This document shows positions 16,284 to 24,890 of a stretch of 60,483 nt of DNA, piece by piece (positions within the stretch are counted from its first letter, which is position 1; every line of letters begins with the position of its first letter). The position numbers and the translations under genes are program-made. The notes under the pieces were generated by a model, which was not told the origin of the DNA, made no database searches, and worked only from the letters and a program-made list of their open reading frames with translations. Origin of the DNA: CAZYTX01 sp964650485 (GTDB lineage: Bacteria; RBG-13-61-14; DATKZS01); contig CAZYTX010000021.1 in assembly GCA_964650485.1 (NCBI GenBank), positions 1 through 60,483 on the forward strand. The letters are read 5' to 3'.

Positions 16284-18008
16284 ATGGTGAACGCCCTCTT
16301 AATCGTTATCTTATGTCTCGCGGCTTTCATCCTGGCCTTTATTTTCTACTCCAGGTTCATAGCCGAGAAGATACTCAAGCTGGACCCGAACAGACCCGCG
16401 CCCTCGCACCAGCTCGAGGACGGGCTCGACTACGTGCCCTCGAATCGCTACGTGCTCTTCGGCCACCACTTCTCCTCCATCGCCGGGCTGGGGCCCATCG
16501 TGGGCCCGGCCATCGGCGTGATCTGGGGCTGGCTGCCCGCGGTGTTGTGGGTGGTGCTGGGCACCATATTCTTCGGCGCGGTGCACGACCTCGCAACCCT
16601 CTACCTGTCAATGCGCCACCAGGGCAAGTCCCTGGGTGCGCTCACCGAGAAGCTCATCGGCAAGCGGGCCCGGGCCATGTTTTTAGTGCTCATATTCTTT
16701 ATCCTATCGCTGGCCATGGGGGTTTTCGCCCGGATCATGGGCGTGCTCTTCTCCACCCCGCCGCCGGCCGGCCGGCCGGCGGCCGTGTTCCCCTCCGCTG
16801 CACTCATCGTGATCGCGCTCGTAATCGGGGCTTCTGTTTACCGAATTAAAAGGCTGGGCCTGCTTTTCCCCACCGTGGCCGGGGTGGCGCTCATGGGGCT
16901 CGCCATATGGTACGGGACCGGCCACCCGGTGCGCACGCTCTTCGGTCACGAGCTTACGCTTACGAACTGGGTGGTGATCCTGCTCGCTTACACCTTCGTG
17001 GCCTCCGTGCTCCCGGTGTGGCTACTTTTGCAGCCCCGCGACTACATCAACTCCTTCCAGCTATATGCCGGGCTTCTCCTGGTGTACCTGGGCGTGCTTG
17101 TAGGCAGGCCATATATCCAGGCCCCGGCTTTACAGGCATCTCCCGAGGGCGCGCCGCTCCTCTTCCCTTTCCTCTTCATAACCATCGCCTGCGGGGCCAT
17201 CTCCGGCTTCCACAACCTGGTGAGCTCGGGCACCACCGTGCGCCAGATTGACAGCGAGAGGGACGCCCGCTTCGTGGGATACGGCGGCATGCTCACCGAG
17301 GGCATTTTAGCGGTGGGCGTGATCGTGGCCTGCACCGCGGTGGTTTCCGTGGGTTCATCCTGGGGCGAGATGTACGCGTCCTGGTCATTGGTGGACAAGC
17401 ACAAGCTCTCGTACTTCATCGAGGGCGCAGGGCTCTTGATAGGCGGGCTGGGCATACCGCCGCATGTGGCGGCAACCTTTATCGCGGTCATGTGCGTGTC
17501 ATTCGCCATGACCACACTGGACTCCGCCACCCGCCTTCTCCGCTACAACGTGGAGGAGATAGGAGACAGCTTCGGGAGCAGGGTGCTGAAGGGCGTGCTG
17601 GGCAACCGCTTCGTGGCCTCCGCAGTGGCGGTGGCTGCCATCGGGTACTTCGCACTGCTCAAGGTGCATGAGACCATGCCCGACGGCACGGTGGTGGAAA
17701 AGCCTGTGGGCATAATCCTGTGGGTGCTGTTCGGCACCACCAACCAGATGCTGGCCGGCCTGGGCCTCCTGCTCGCCACCCTCTATTTGTATCGCAAGGG
17801 CAGGAGGATCATATACACCGCGCTGCCCATGGTGCTGGTGCTTATCTTCACGCTCACTGCCACTCTGATAAAGCTCTACCAGTTCTGGACGGACAGGTCG
17901 TGGAGCGTGTTCTGGGTGGGCCTGGCCGTGCTGGTGCTGGCAATATGGCTGGTGGTCGAAAGCGCGATAGCCTTTTCAAAAAGGGAGCGCATAAAACAAG
18001 AAGACTGA
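16284..18008 (+). CDS. cstA: CstA-type peptide/pyruvate transporter
   Basis: A 574-residue polytopic inner-membrane protein of the carbon starvation CstA family. Landmarks include PSNRYVLFGHHFSSIAGLGP (about 51-70), PAIGVIWGW, AVHDLATLYLSMRHQG, and the conserved AISGFHNLVSSGTT segment in the middle. It is shorter than E. coli CstA (about 700 residues) but like many CstA proteins outside the enterics. Family members import peptides or pyruvate under carbon limitation. A phoD-like gene follows after 20 bases, and a small zinc-ribbon membrane protein precedes it, suggesting a nutrient-scavenging unit. Confidence 0.9.
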   Translation: MVNALLIVILCLAAFILAFIFYSRFIAEKILKLDPNRPAPSHQLEDGLDYVPSNRYVLFGHHFSSIAGLGPIVGPAIGVIWGWLPAVLWVVLGTIFFGAVHDLATLYLSMRHQGKSLGALTEKLIGKRARAMFLVLIFFILSLAMGVFARIMGVLFSTPPPAGRPAAVFPSAALIVIALVIGASVYRIKRLGLLFPTVAGVALMGLAIWYGTGHPVRTLFGHELTLTNWVVILLAYTFVASVLPVWLLLQPRDYINSFQLYAGLLLVYLGVLVGRPYIQAPALQASPEGAPLLFPFLFITIACGAISGFHNLVSSGTTVRQIDSERDARFVGYGGMLTEGILAVGVIVACTAVVSVGSSWGEMYASWSLVDKHKLSYFIEGAGLLIGGLGIPPHVAATFIAVMCVSFAMTTLDSATRLLRYNVEEIGDSFGSRVLKGVLGNRFVASAVAVAAIGYFALLKVHETMPDGTVVEKPVGIILWVLFGTTNQMLAGLGLLLATLYLYRKGRRIIYTALPMVLVLIFTLTATLIKLYQFWTDRSWSVFWVGLAVLVLAIWLVVESAIAFSKRERIKQED

Positions 18009-18028
18009 AGAAAAAGAAGGGGAGGAAA

Positions 18029-19543
18029 ATGCGAGGACTATTTTCAAGGAAAGCGGTGTGCGCGGCCGCGCTTTTGTCCGCTGCCTGCCTGCTCTCGTGG
18101 GCCGCGGCCGGCTACGAGCCGCCGGAGCCGTCCATGCACTGGCAGGGTGAGATGGTTGGCGAGCCGACCGCTGACTCGGCCATCCTGCAGGCCAGGCTGA
18201 CAAAGACCGGCAGGGTGCGGAACAAGGACGTGAAGGGAAGGCCCGGCGTCGCGGCATTCGCCCTCTCCACGAGCGAGGGGTTCGAGGACGCCTTCCGCAC
18301 GGAGTGGCAGCGGGCCACATCGGAAGATGACTACATCATAAAGACCAAGGTGACCGGGCTGATCCCAGGCGCCCGCTACTTTTATCGGCTGCTGGAGAAG
18401 GACGGGGCAGAGATCAAGGCCGGTCCCACCGGGACATTCAAGACCCTTGCCGGGCAGGGCTCGGGCGAGGTGCGCTTCGTGGTGGTCACCGGCATGAACA
18501 GGTTCGCTTTCCGGGCTTTGTCGCCGATGCAAAAGCGCAAGGGCTTCCCCGCCCTGGACACCATAGTCGAGCATAAGCCCGACTTCATGGTGGCCACCGG
18601 CGACAACGTGTACTACGACACCCCTTTCCTTGGCAGGGCCAAGACCCGGGAGGGCATGCGGGCCAAGTGGCACCGCCAGTTCGCCACCCCCAGGTTCGAG
18701 CGCTTCTTCCGTAAGGTCCCGGTGTACTGGGAGAAGGACGACCACGACTATCGCTACAACGACGCGGACCCGTACGGGGACCTGCCGCCCTCGGCCGAGC
18801 TGGGCGCGGAGGTGTTCCTGGAGCAGGCGCCGGTTGCCGACCCCGGGGAAAAAGACCCGCTCACCTTTCGCACCCACAGGGTGAACGACCTGGTCCAGAT
18901 ATGGCTCCTGGAGGGGCGCGACTATCGGGACCCGAACATAATGCCGCCGGGCCCGGAAAAGACCATGTGGGGTGAAAAGCAGAAGGCATGGCTGAAGAGG
19001 ACGCTCTTGGAGAGCGAGGCCGTGTTCAAGATCGTGGTCTCGCCGCTTCCCATGATCGGCCCGGACGACATCGAGACCGGCAAGCAGGGCTGGATACTAT
19101 CCGCCATCTTCGGGGGCGCGCCCGTCGGGCAGGGTGATGACACCAGGAAGCGAGACAACCAGATCAACCCCTTCGGGTTCAAACACGAGGGCGAGCAGTT
19201 CTTCGACTGGGTGGTCGAAAACGGGCTCCTGGAGGAGAACTTATACCTGGTGTGCGGGGACCGGCACTGGCAGTACCACTCGGTAAGGCCGGACGGCGCG
19301 GAGGAGTTCTCGTGCGGGGCACTGGTTGACGGGAACGCCCGCCTGGGCAGGACCCCCGGCGACCCCATGTCCACCGACCCGGAGGGACTCATAAAACAGC
19401 ACTACACCCAGGATGAGGCCTCGGGAGGGTTTCTCCAGATCACGGTAAGGCCCGGAGAGAACCGGGGGCCGGCCTCCGCGGTCTTCGAGTTCTTTGACGA
19501 GGAGGGCGAGCGCTTGTACCGCGAGGTAAAGAAGGCGAGATAG
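18029..19543 (+). CDS. phoD: PhoD-like alkaline phosphatase
   Basis: A 504-residue exported metallophosphoesterase of the alkaline phosphatase D family. A signal peptide (1-28, ending WAAAG) precedes an N-terminal fibronectin-like part (about 35-140: ADSAILQARLTKTG ... ARYFYRLLEKDG). The catalytic metal motifs are GDNVYYD (191-197), EKDDHDY (236-241) and YLVCGDRHWQYHSV near residue 410. PhoD enzymes use Ca and Fe to release phosphate from phosphodiesters and monoesters in the periplasm. Start ATG 18029 has GGGGAGG upstream; the longer open frame upstream is inside cstA and is not coding. Likely cotranscribed with cstA. Confidence 0.85.
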   Translation: MRGLFSRKAVCAAALLSAACLLSWAAAGYEPPEPSMHWQGEMVGEPTADSAILQARLTKTGRVRNKDVKGRPGVAAFALSTSEGFEDAFRTEWQRATSEDDYIIKTKVTGLIPGARYFYRLLEKDGAEIKAGPTGTFKTLAGQGSGEVRFVVVTGMNRFAFRALSPMQKRKGFPALDTIVEHKPDFMVATGDNVYYDTPFLGRAKTREGMRAKWHRQFATPRFERFFRKVPVYWEKDDHDYRYNDADPYGDLPPSAELGAEVFLEQAPVADPGEKDPLTFRTHRVNDLVQIWLLEGRDYRDPNIMPPGPEKTMWGEKQKAWLKRTLLESEAVFKIVVSPLPMIGPDDIETGKQGWILSAIFGGAPVGQGDDTRKRDNQINPFGFKHEGEQFFDWVVENGLLEENLYLVCGDRHWQYHSVRPDGAEEFSCGALVDGNARLGRTPGDPMSTDPEGLIKQHYTQDEASGGFLQITVRPGENRGPASAVFEFFDEEGERLYREVKKAR

Positions 19544-19557
19544 CGCAGACACCTTTT

Positions 19558-19586
19558 TTGTCCGGGAACAAATGGTCTGATATAAA
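19558..19586 (+). promoter_or_regulatory. Promoter of the FHA protein gene
   Basis: TTGTCC and TATAAA are separated by 17 bases, and the -10 lies 11 bases before the ATG, giving a very short leader. Confidence 0.45.
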
Positions 19587-19597
19587 ACAAGGTCATC

Positions 19598-20398
19598 ATG
19601 TCTCAAGATGAAAAACAGCCGCTGCCCGAGGGGATGAGCATCTCCCTGGTGGGCCTGGAAGGCGAGGATAAAGGAGCCACCTACCGGGTGGAGTCGCATC
19701 CCGCGTACATAGGCAGCGACCAGGCTGCGGAGGTGGTTTTTGCCGGCCACAGGGTTGCCGACTTTCACGCCCGGCTGGTGGTGTCGAGCGGCGACGTCTT
19801 TCTCGAGGACCTGGGCTCGGGCCCGACCGCGCGTGTGAACGACCGCGAGGTGAAGCGGCTTCGGCTCAAGGAGGGCGACATCATCGAGCTGGGAGGGGCC
19901 AGGCTGCTCCTTCAGCTTTCCACCCTTCCGGGCAAGCCCCGGTCCGCGCGCCCGGACAGGGCCGCGGAGGGGCACGATGCGCCCTCCATCTGGGCGGCCG
20001 GTTTCTCCGAGGGGTTCAGGGAGTGGTTCGAGGGCGAGCTTGCCGAAGAGCTTTCCGTGTCCGGCAGGTGTTTCACCAGCGGCGAGGACCTGCTCATCTC
20101 GCTCAGCCGGGCCCTGTCCAGGGGAGAGCCCCCGTCAGTGCTTTTCCTGGACCTCAGACTTCCCCTGATAAACGGCGTCAACTCGGCCATCGCGGCCCGG
20201 GCGTTCGAGCTCGGCTACAACCTGGAGCAGAGGACGCCCATAGTGTTCCTCTTCCCGCCGCCCGAGTCCACCGGCTTCTCCAAGGTGGTAAGGTTCTGCC
20301 AGCCCCTGCGTGTGGTGGAGCCGGGGGATAGCGAGGAGTCGGAGCGCGAGGCCGCGGCCGAGGCTGCCCGGGCCGTGCTCTTCCCGCCCGGGTCCTGA
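19598..20398 (+). CDS. FHA domain fused to receiver-like domain
   Basis: A 266-residue cytosolic protein. Residues about 12-110 form an FHA fold (ISLVGLEGEDKGATYRVES, YIGSDQAAEVVF, VADFHARLVV, LEDLGSGPTARVNDREV, LKEGDIIELGGARLLL), though the usual Gly-Arg/Ser phosphothreonine-binding signature is altered (GSD instead of GR). After a linker, about 150-250 resembles a response-regulator receiver (LFLDLRLPLINGVNSAIAA) with the acidic pocket before it not obvious and the switch region degenerate. The protein probably relays signals by binding rather than phosphotransfer. It has its own promoter and faces the gspLMN operon end. Confidence 0.65.
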   Translation: MSQDEKQPLPEGMSISLVGLEGEDKGATYRVESHPAYIGSDQAAEVVFAGHRVADFHARLVVSSGDVFLEDLGSGPTARVNDREVKRLRLKEGDIIELGGARLLLQLSTLPGKPRSARPDRAAEGHDAPSIWAAGFSEGFREWFEGELAEELSVSGRCFTSGEDLLISLSRALSRGEPPSVLFLDLRLPLINGVNSAIAARAFELGYNLEQRTPIVFLFPPPESTGFSKVVRFCQPLRVVEPGDSEESEREAAAEAARAVLFPPGS

Positions 20399-20430
20399 GC
20401 CGGATGTCTTCTATTCTAAAGAATTATATC

Positions 20431-20512
20431 ACGCAAGGACGTAAAAGGCGCAGAGAGAAATGCAAAAGAAATGCTTTCTTTTTCTGATGTTGCTGCTTTA
20501 GCGCCTTTGCGT
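20431..20512. repeat. Short inverted-repeat element (ACGCAA/GGCGC)
   Basis: The left end ACGCAAGGACGTAAAAGGCG and the right end (reverse complement ACGCAAAGGCGC) form inverted termini of an about 82-bp element lying between two convergent genes. The ends match the family at 46321-46458. Paired as RNA it makes a long hairpin and could end both convergent transcripts. Confidence 0.5.
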
Positions 20513-20555
20513 GGCGAGAAACAAGACTTTTCTTCTGGAGTTGCAAGGCCAGGGC

Positions 20556-21449
20556 TCAGATGCCGGAGACGAGCACGTTGAGGGGTCCGTTGTAGGAGTA
20601 CTTGCCGTTCGGGGGGAGCAGTCCCGAGATCACGGGCATCTTCTGCTTGTATGACTCGCTTGCCCTGATGGTGCCGTCCAGTTTCATCACCGACCTGCCA
20701 AGGGGCCGCTTCAAGGATACGTCCCCTTTCAGGTCCATGGGCATGGCGTCGCCTTTCAGCTCCAGCTTCTCGATTTTCATCTTCCCTTTTTGCATCCGGG
20801 CTTTCAGTGAGGCTCGCTCCATGTCGAAGCCGACCACCTGTATTCCGGAAAACTGGAAGTCTGACACCGCGGGCCTTTCCACCTCCACCTGGATCTCGCC
20901 CTGCCACGTCTCGGGCCTTTTCAGGTTGTTGAGGGCCAGTTCCCTGACCCTGGCTTTGAGCTTGCCCGATAGCTCCAGGCCTTCCATGCCCGACCTGGCA
21001 ATGGGGAGCATTTGAAGGGGCAGGTCATCCACATCGAGCTCGGGTATCTCGATTGAGTCCGGGCCGCTTTTCACCTCGCCCCGGATCGAGCCGCTGCCCA
21101 TCCTCGCCTGGAAGTGGAAGTCAAGGGAAGCATTGGCGCCCGAGCTCGCCGCTCTTATGAGCGAGCCCAGGCTGGGCGAGAGCACCAGGCTGTCCACGGA
21201 TACGGCCGAGCCCGGGGGCGCGTCGCTTTTAAGCGACTCGATGCTGAGGCCCTTTACAGCCAGCCCGAACAGGCCGTGCATGGACGCGTCCCTTATAGAG
21301 AGGCGCACGTCTTTCTTGCTGGCCTGTTTCTGCAAAGCTGGCACCAGCACGTCCGGGTCGAAGGTGAAGTATAGGAACACCAGGAACAGCCCGCAGAAAA
21401 AGAAGAGGTACCCCGCGGCCTGGAGCAGGTATTTCCTTATGTCACTCAT
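20556..21449 (-). CDS. gspN: Type II secretion protein GspN
   Basis: A 297-residue protein with a single N-terminal membrane anchor (about 8-30: LLQAAGYLFFFCGLFLVFLY) and a long beta-rich periplasmic part containing repeated strands such as LELSGKLKARVRELALNN and MPMDLKGDVSLKRPLGRSVM, ending GKYSYNGPLNVLVSGI. This matches GspN of type II secretion, an inner-membrane accessory protein related to AsmA-like folds. Its start overlaps the end of gspM by 8 bases. The cluster lacks the other gsp genes in this window. Confidence 0.8.
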   Translation of the reverse strand: MSDIRKYLLQAAGYLFFFCGLFLVFLYFTFDPDVLVPALQKQASKKDVRLSIRDASMHGLFGLAVKGLSIESLKSDAPPGSAVSVDSLVLSPSLGSLIRAASSGANASLDFHFQARMGSGSIRGEVKSGPDSIEIPELDVDDLPLQMLPIARSGMEGLELSGKLKARVRELALNNLKRPETWQGEIQVEVERPAVSDFQFSGIQVVGFDMERASLKARMQKGKMKIEKLELKGDAMPMDLKGDVSLKRPLGRSVMKLDGTIRASESYKQKMPVISGLLPPNGKYSYNGPLNVLVSGI

Positions 21450-21978
21450 TCTCGACTTCCGAGGGAGGGGAGTATGCCACCACCCTCATGCTCACGTCCA
21501 GCTCGCCTTTCTCGGAGAACCTCCTGTTGACCAGGAGCCTGTCCACGCGCAGGAATGCCTGTGAGGAGTCGATCTTCTTCAGCAGTCCCACCAGGTCATC
21601 GAGCTTTATCTTTTTCAGGTCCATGTCAACGTATGACTCGGAGTAGTAGTCGTTGCTGTTGGACTCGTGTCTTTTCATGGAGCTTATGGCGGTGTTAAGT
21701 CCGAGCTCTGCCACGTGGTTCGAGAGCTCGCCGTAGAGGTCGTAGTCCGGGGGAGTGCTTTTGAGCTTGCGCTCGACCAGTTTTATGGTGGGCTCGAGCC
21801 TCTTGTAAGCGTTCAGGTTCTCCTCGAACTCCTGCTTGGCCCGGAGCGCGGCCCTCTTGTCCGGGGCCTCGGACTCTCCTCCGCTGCTCGCCAGAAGATA
21901 CACCGCCATGGCCAGCACGACCAGGGCCCCGGCCGCGAGCACCCGCTTCTCCCTGGGCTCCATGTCCGAAAGCCTCAT
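21442..21978 (-). CDS. gspM: Type II secretion protein GspM
   Basis: A 178-residue bitopic protein: short cytosolic N-terminus with MEPREKRVLAAGALVVLAM leading into one membrane helix (about 14-30), a helical linker rich in charged residues, and a C-terminal ferredoxin-like part (KIKLDDLVGLLKKIDSSQAFLRVDRL). This is the GspM/PilO-like build, and position between gspL and gspN confirms the call. GspM binds GspL in the inner-membrane platform. Its start codon overlaps the stop of gspL (ATGA). Confidence 0.8.
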   Translation of the reverse strand: MRLSDMEPREKRVLAAGALVVLAMAVYLLASSGGESEAPDKRAALRAKQEFEENLNAYKRLEPTIKLVERKLKSTPPDYDLYGELSNHVAELGLNTAISSMKRHESNSNDYYSESYVDMDLKKIKLDDLVGLLKKIDSSQAFLRVDRLLVNRRFSEKGELDVSMRVVAYSPPSEVENE

Positions 21979-23600
21979 TCCCCGGGCTCCTTGCCAAGGC
22001 TTATGGTGACGTCGAAGCGGAACTCGTTCTCGGACGAGCGCCTTGAGTTGTTCAGCTCCACGCTCTTGAACACGGGCACTTGCGCGATCATCTTTGTTAT
22101 CTGGTTGGGGTCGTCGAGCCTGCTGGTGGTCCCCGAGATGCGCAAAGAGTCCCCCTTGTAATCGAACTTGGTCAGAGTCACGTCTATGGAACCGGGTATG
22201 GATGAAGACACCGCGGCCAGGGACTCGAGCGCCGATGGGTGGACCAGGTCCTGGTAATGCTGGTGCTTGTCTTTAGCTTCCTTGAGCTGCTGTTGTATCT
22301 GTTTCTGGGGGTCTATGAGGGGAGTATTGGGAAAGGTCTTTGCAAAGGCATTTTCAACCTCGCCCTGTATGCCGACCACCTCCATGGCCTCGGAGGAGCC
22401 GGATGTAGAGAGCTTGAACCCCAGGGCTATGAATATGAGGAGGCAGAGGACCGCGGGGAATATGAGCTTTTGCACAAGGGCCTTGCGCTCGGGCCGGTAT
22501 GCGAACTCGTTTTTCCTGAAGTTTATCAGTCCTCTTTGAGGGGGGGCGTTTTTCCGCAATGCCAGCGCCAGGGGCGCGGCCAGCTCGGGGGCGATGCCCT
22601 CGGGTATCTCGCTCTCTTCCGTGAGCGCCTGTTGTGGTATGGCAAGGGCCTTTGCCGGTAGTCCGAGGTTTTTTACAACCTCCTCTTCCAGGTGCTCTGA
22701 AACCTGGCCCAACAGGACCACCCGGGTGATGGGCGGGGGGTATCCGCTGTCCATGGGGGCGTATCCCTCCAGGAAGTGGAGGGTCCGCTCCAGGGGACCG
22801 GTAATTCTATTGTACACCTCGAGGACGGAGAGTTCCGGGGGGTGCTTTGCAGTAGGCTGCTGCGGGGCCTCGCCCTCTTCTTCCCCGCTCCCGTCCTCGT
22901 TTTCCCCGGCCTGGCCCCTGGCGTCCGCCATAAGGGGTGCGCTGGTGAAGAGGCTGGTTGTGAATATGGTCCTCCCAGCCTCGACCACGCTCAGGTCTGA
23001 TGAGCTTTTCTGCATGTTCAGGAAGGCTGTCCTTCCCGTGGCCTGCTCCTGCCAGCCGGGCATGTCCAGCAGGGTTGGCAGGCACAGCCTGGAGGAGGTC
23101 AGGATTATGGGGTCCAGGTTCATCCGTCTCAGATGTTCGAGAAGACCGGAGACCGTTTCCCGGTGAATGCTGGCGCAAAGCACCTTGGTGCTGCCGTTAA
23201 CCTGGAGCAGGGGAAAGAAGTCGAAGACCAGTTCCTCGGTGTCAAACGGGAGGCTGCCTTCTGCCTCGAATGGCAGGACCCTGTCTATCTTTGCCTCTTG
23301 CGAAAAGGGCACCTCAAGTATTCGGAGGCTTAGCAGGGAGGAAGGGATGCCGATGACCAGGTCGCCCTTGCCCTCTTCCAGGCTCTGGAAGAACTGCTCC
23401 AGCTTGCCGGCCCATTCCTCGATGTTCTGGTTGAACACCGGGTCGTCAATATCGGGGTCGCAGATCTGGGCTATGGTGAAGGGAGGGTTTTTCAGGCAGG
23501 AGTATCCTTGAATGGTAAACCTTTCCCCCGCCCTGCCGGATATTGCCACGCACTTCCAGCAGGCGTCGTTTATGTCCAAACCTATAAGCGTCTTTCCCAT
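21975..23600 (-). CDS. gspL: Type II secretion protein GspL
   Basis: A 541-residue protein with an actin/PilM-like cytosolic half starting GKTLIGLDINDACWKCVAIS, a membrane helix near residue 388-408 (KLIFPAVLCLLIFIALGF), and a PilN/GspL-like periplasmic part with coiled coil and ferredoxin-like strands ending LRISGTTSRLDDPNQIT. It is longer than E. coli GspL (about 400) because of a Glu/Gly-rich insert around 232-250. GspL recruits the secretion ATPase GspE to the membrane. It heads the gspL-gspM-gspN unit and has a good promoter (23637-23665). Confidence 0.8.
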   Translation of the reverse strand: MGKTLIGLDINDACWKCVAISGRAGERFTIQGYSCLKNPPFTIAQICDPDIDDPVFNQNIEEWAGKLEQFFQSLEEGKGDLVIGIPSSLLSLRILEVPFSQEAKIDRVLPFEAEGSLPFDTEELVFDFFPLLQVNGSTKVLCASIHRETVSGLLEHLRRMNLDPIILTSSRLCLPTLLDMPGWQEQATGRTAFLNMQKSSSDLSVVEAGRTIFTTSLFTSAPLMADARGQAGENEDGSGEEEGEAPQQPTAKHPPELSVLEVYNRITGPLERTLHFLEGYAPMDSGYPPPITRVVLLGQVSEHLEEEVVKNLGLPAKALAIPQQALTEESEIPEGIAPELAAPLALALRKNAPPQRGLINFRKNEFAYRPERKALVQKLIFPAVLCLLIFIALGFKLSTSGSSEAMEVVGIQGEVENAFAKTFPNTPLIDPQKQIQQQLKEAKDKHQHYQDLVHPSALESLAAVSSSIPGSIDVTLTKFDYKGDSLRISGTTSRLDDPNQITKMIAQVPVFKSVELNNSRRSSENEFRFDVTISLGKEPGE

Positions 23601-23636
23601 TAATCCGCCCGGGGTGTATTTTATCCGCTGAATTTA

Positions 23637-23665
23637 ATGCTAGGAGCCTTTAAATTGTTTGTCAA
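23637..23665 (-). promoter_or_regulatory. Sigma70-type promoter of gspLMN
   Basis: On the minus strand a perfect TTGACA is followed after 17 bases by TAGCAT, about 37 bases before the gspL start. Confidence 0.6.
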
Positions 23666-23738
23666 GAACAGGCCCTTGTTTGTTCCCTTCCCCGGCACTT
23701 TATCCGCTGGCGTTGACAGCCTGATTTGTCTTAATTAC

Positions 23739-23768
23739 TTGACAAAACTGTGAAAGCTCTGATAGATT
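23739..23768 (+). promoter_or_regulatory. Possible promoter of gpgS
   Basis: TTGACA (23739-23744) and TAGATT (23763-23768) are 18 bases apart, about 60 bases before the gene. A second TTGACA lies at 23713-23718. The -10 is weak. Confidence 0.3.
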
Positions 23769-23828
23769 TTACCTGCCACCATGGATGCTCTCCCAGGCTT
23801 TTAATTTTCAGCTCACGAGGCTTATCAG

Positions 23829-24803
23829 ATGACGGGCGGCTGGTTAGATAAAAACTCATATCACCACTCGCGGTTCTCGAACCTGGCTGCGCTCATAAGA
23901 GCGAAGCAGTCCCTGGGCGTGAGCGTAAGTGTTGGGCTCCCCTGCTTCAACGAGGAGTCCACCATCGGCCAGGGCATTCGCGCGATCATGTCCGAGCTGG
24001 TTTATAATTATCCGCTGGTTGACGAGATCGCGGTCATTGACGGCGGCTCCACCGACCGCACCATGGAGATAGCCCGAGATGAAGGCGTGGACGTGTACGT
24101 GAGCGACCAGTGCCTTCCGCGCATGGGGAGTTCACCGGGCAAGGGCGACAACCTGTGGAAGAGCCTGTTCGTCCTCAAGGGCGACATCATAGTGTGGCTT
24201 GACGCGGACATAAAGAACATGCATCCCAAGTTTGTCTACGGCCTGGTGGGACCGCTTCTCTGCCAGCCGAACATCAAGTTCGTAAAGGCTTACTATGAAA
24301 GGCCCCTTCACCGGCCGGGGGAGGACGACGAGTACGGCGGCGGTCGCGTGACCGAGGTCCTGGTCAGGCCCCTGTTCAGCGCCTTCTTTCCCGAGCTGGC
24401 CGAGCTCTACCAGCCCTGCTCGGGCGAGTGCGCCGGCAGGCGCGAGCTTCTGGAGCTGCTGCCGTTCGCCGCGGGCTACGGTATAGAGACTGGCATGCTG
24501 ATTGACATCGTCTCCCGCTTCGGCCGGGATGTGATCGCCCAGGTCAACCTCGACAAGAGGGTCCACCGCAACCAGTCCACCACCGCGCTCGGCAAGATGG
24601 GCTTCGAGATCATCCACGCCTTCCTATCCAGGCTGGAGGCGCTGAACAAGGCCAACTTTAACCAGGAGCTCTACGAGCTCTACTACAAGCTGAGCTGCGG
24701 GCCATCGCTCTACAGGCTGGAGGAGACCTCGGTCCAGCTCAACGAGCGGCCGCCCATGTGCACGGTGCCCGAGTACAGACAGATGCGCGGCCTGCCCGGT
24801 TGA
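23829..24803 (+). CDS. gpgS: Glucosyl-3-phosphoglycerate synthase-like GT81
   Basis: A 324-residue GT-A glycosyltransferase. Motifs in order: SVGLPCFNEESTIGQ (donor-binding start, 35-48), IDGGSTDRTMEIA (70-82), GKGDNLWKS (104-112), the metal-binding WLDADIKN (DxD region, 125-127), PCSGECAGRRELLELLPF and AGYGIETGMLIDI. These segments are characteristic of GpgS, which makes glucosyl-3-phosphoglycerate from UDP-glucose and 3-phosphoglycerate, the first step to the compatible solute glucosylglycerate. No phosphatase partner (GpgP) is adjacent. It stands alone between divergent gspLMN and the TPR-sensor pair. Confidence 0.8.
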   Translation: MTGGWLDKNSYHHSRFSNLAALIRAKQSLGVSVSVGLPCFNEESTIGQGIRAIMSELVYNYPLVDEIAVIDGGSTDRTMEIARDEGVDVYVSDQCLPRMGSSPGKGDNLWKSLFVLKGDIIVWLDADIKNMHPKFVYGLVGPLLCQPNIKFVKAYYERPLHRPGEDDEYGGGRVTEVLVRPLFSAFFPELAELYQPCSGECAGRRELLELLPFAAGYGIETGMLIDIVSRFGRDVIAQVNLDKRVHRNQSTTALGKMGFEIIHAFLSRLEALNKANFNQELYELYYKLSCGPSLYRLEETSVQLNERPPMCTVPEYRQMRGLPG

Positions 24804-24828
24804 TCGAGCCTCCCTATATCCCTATAAT
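24800..24828 (+). promoter_or_regulatory. Sigma70-type promoter of the TPR-sensor pair
   Basis: TTGATC and a perfect TATAAT are 17 bases apart; the -35 overlaps the gpgS stop codon. The -10 lies about 60 bases before the next start. Confidence 0.6.
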
Positions 24829-24890
24829 ATATAGAGCATAATGCAAGATCGCTGATCCATGTTACAGGATGGAGCGGGGAGTAATTTTAA

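Noticed and set aside
17720..18028. A longer start for the PhoD gene inside cstA
   Set aside because: The added 103 residues are out-of-frame cstA sequence and would bury the signal peptide; ATG 18029 has a strong ribosome site.
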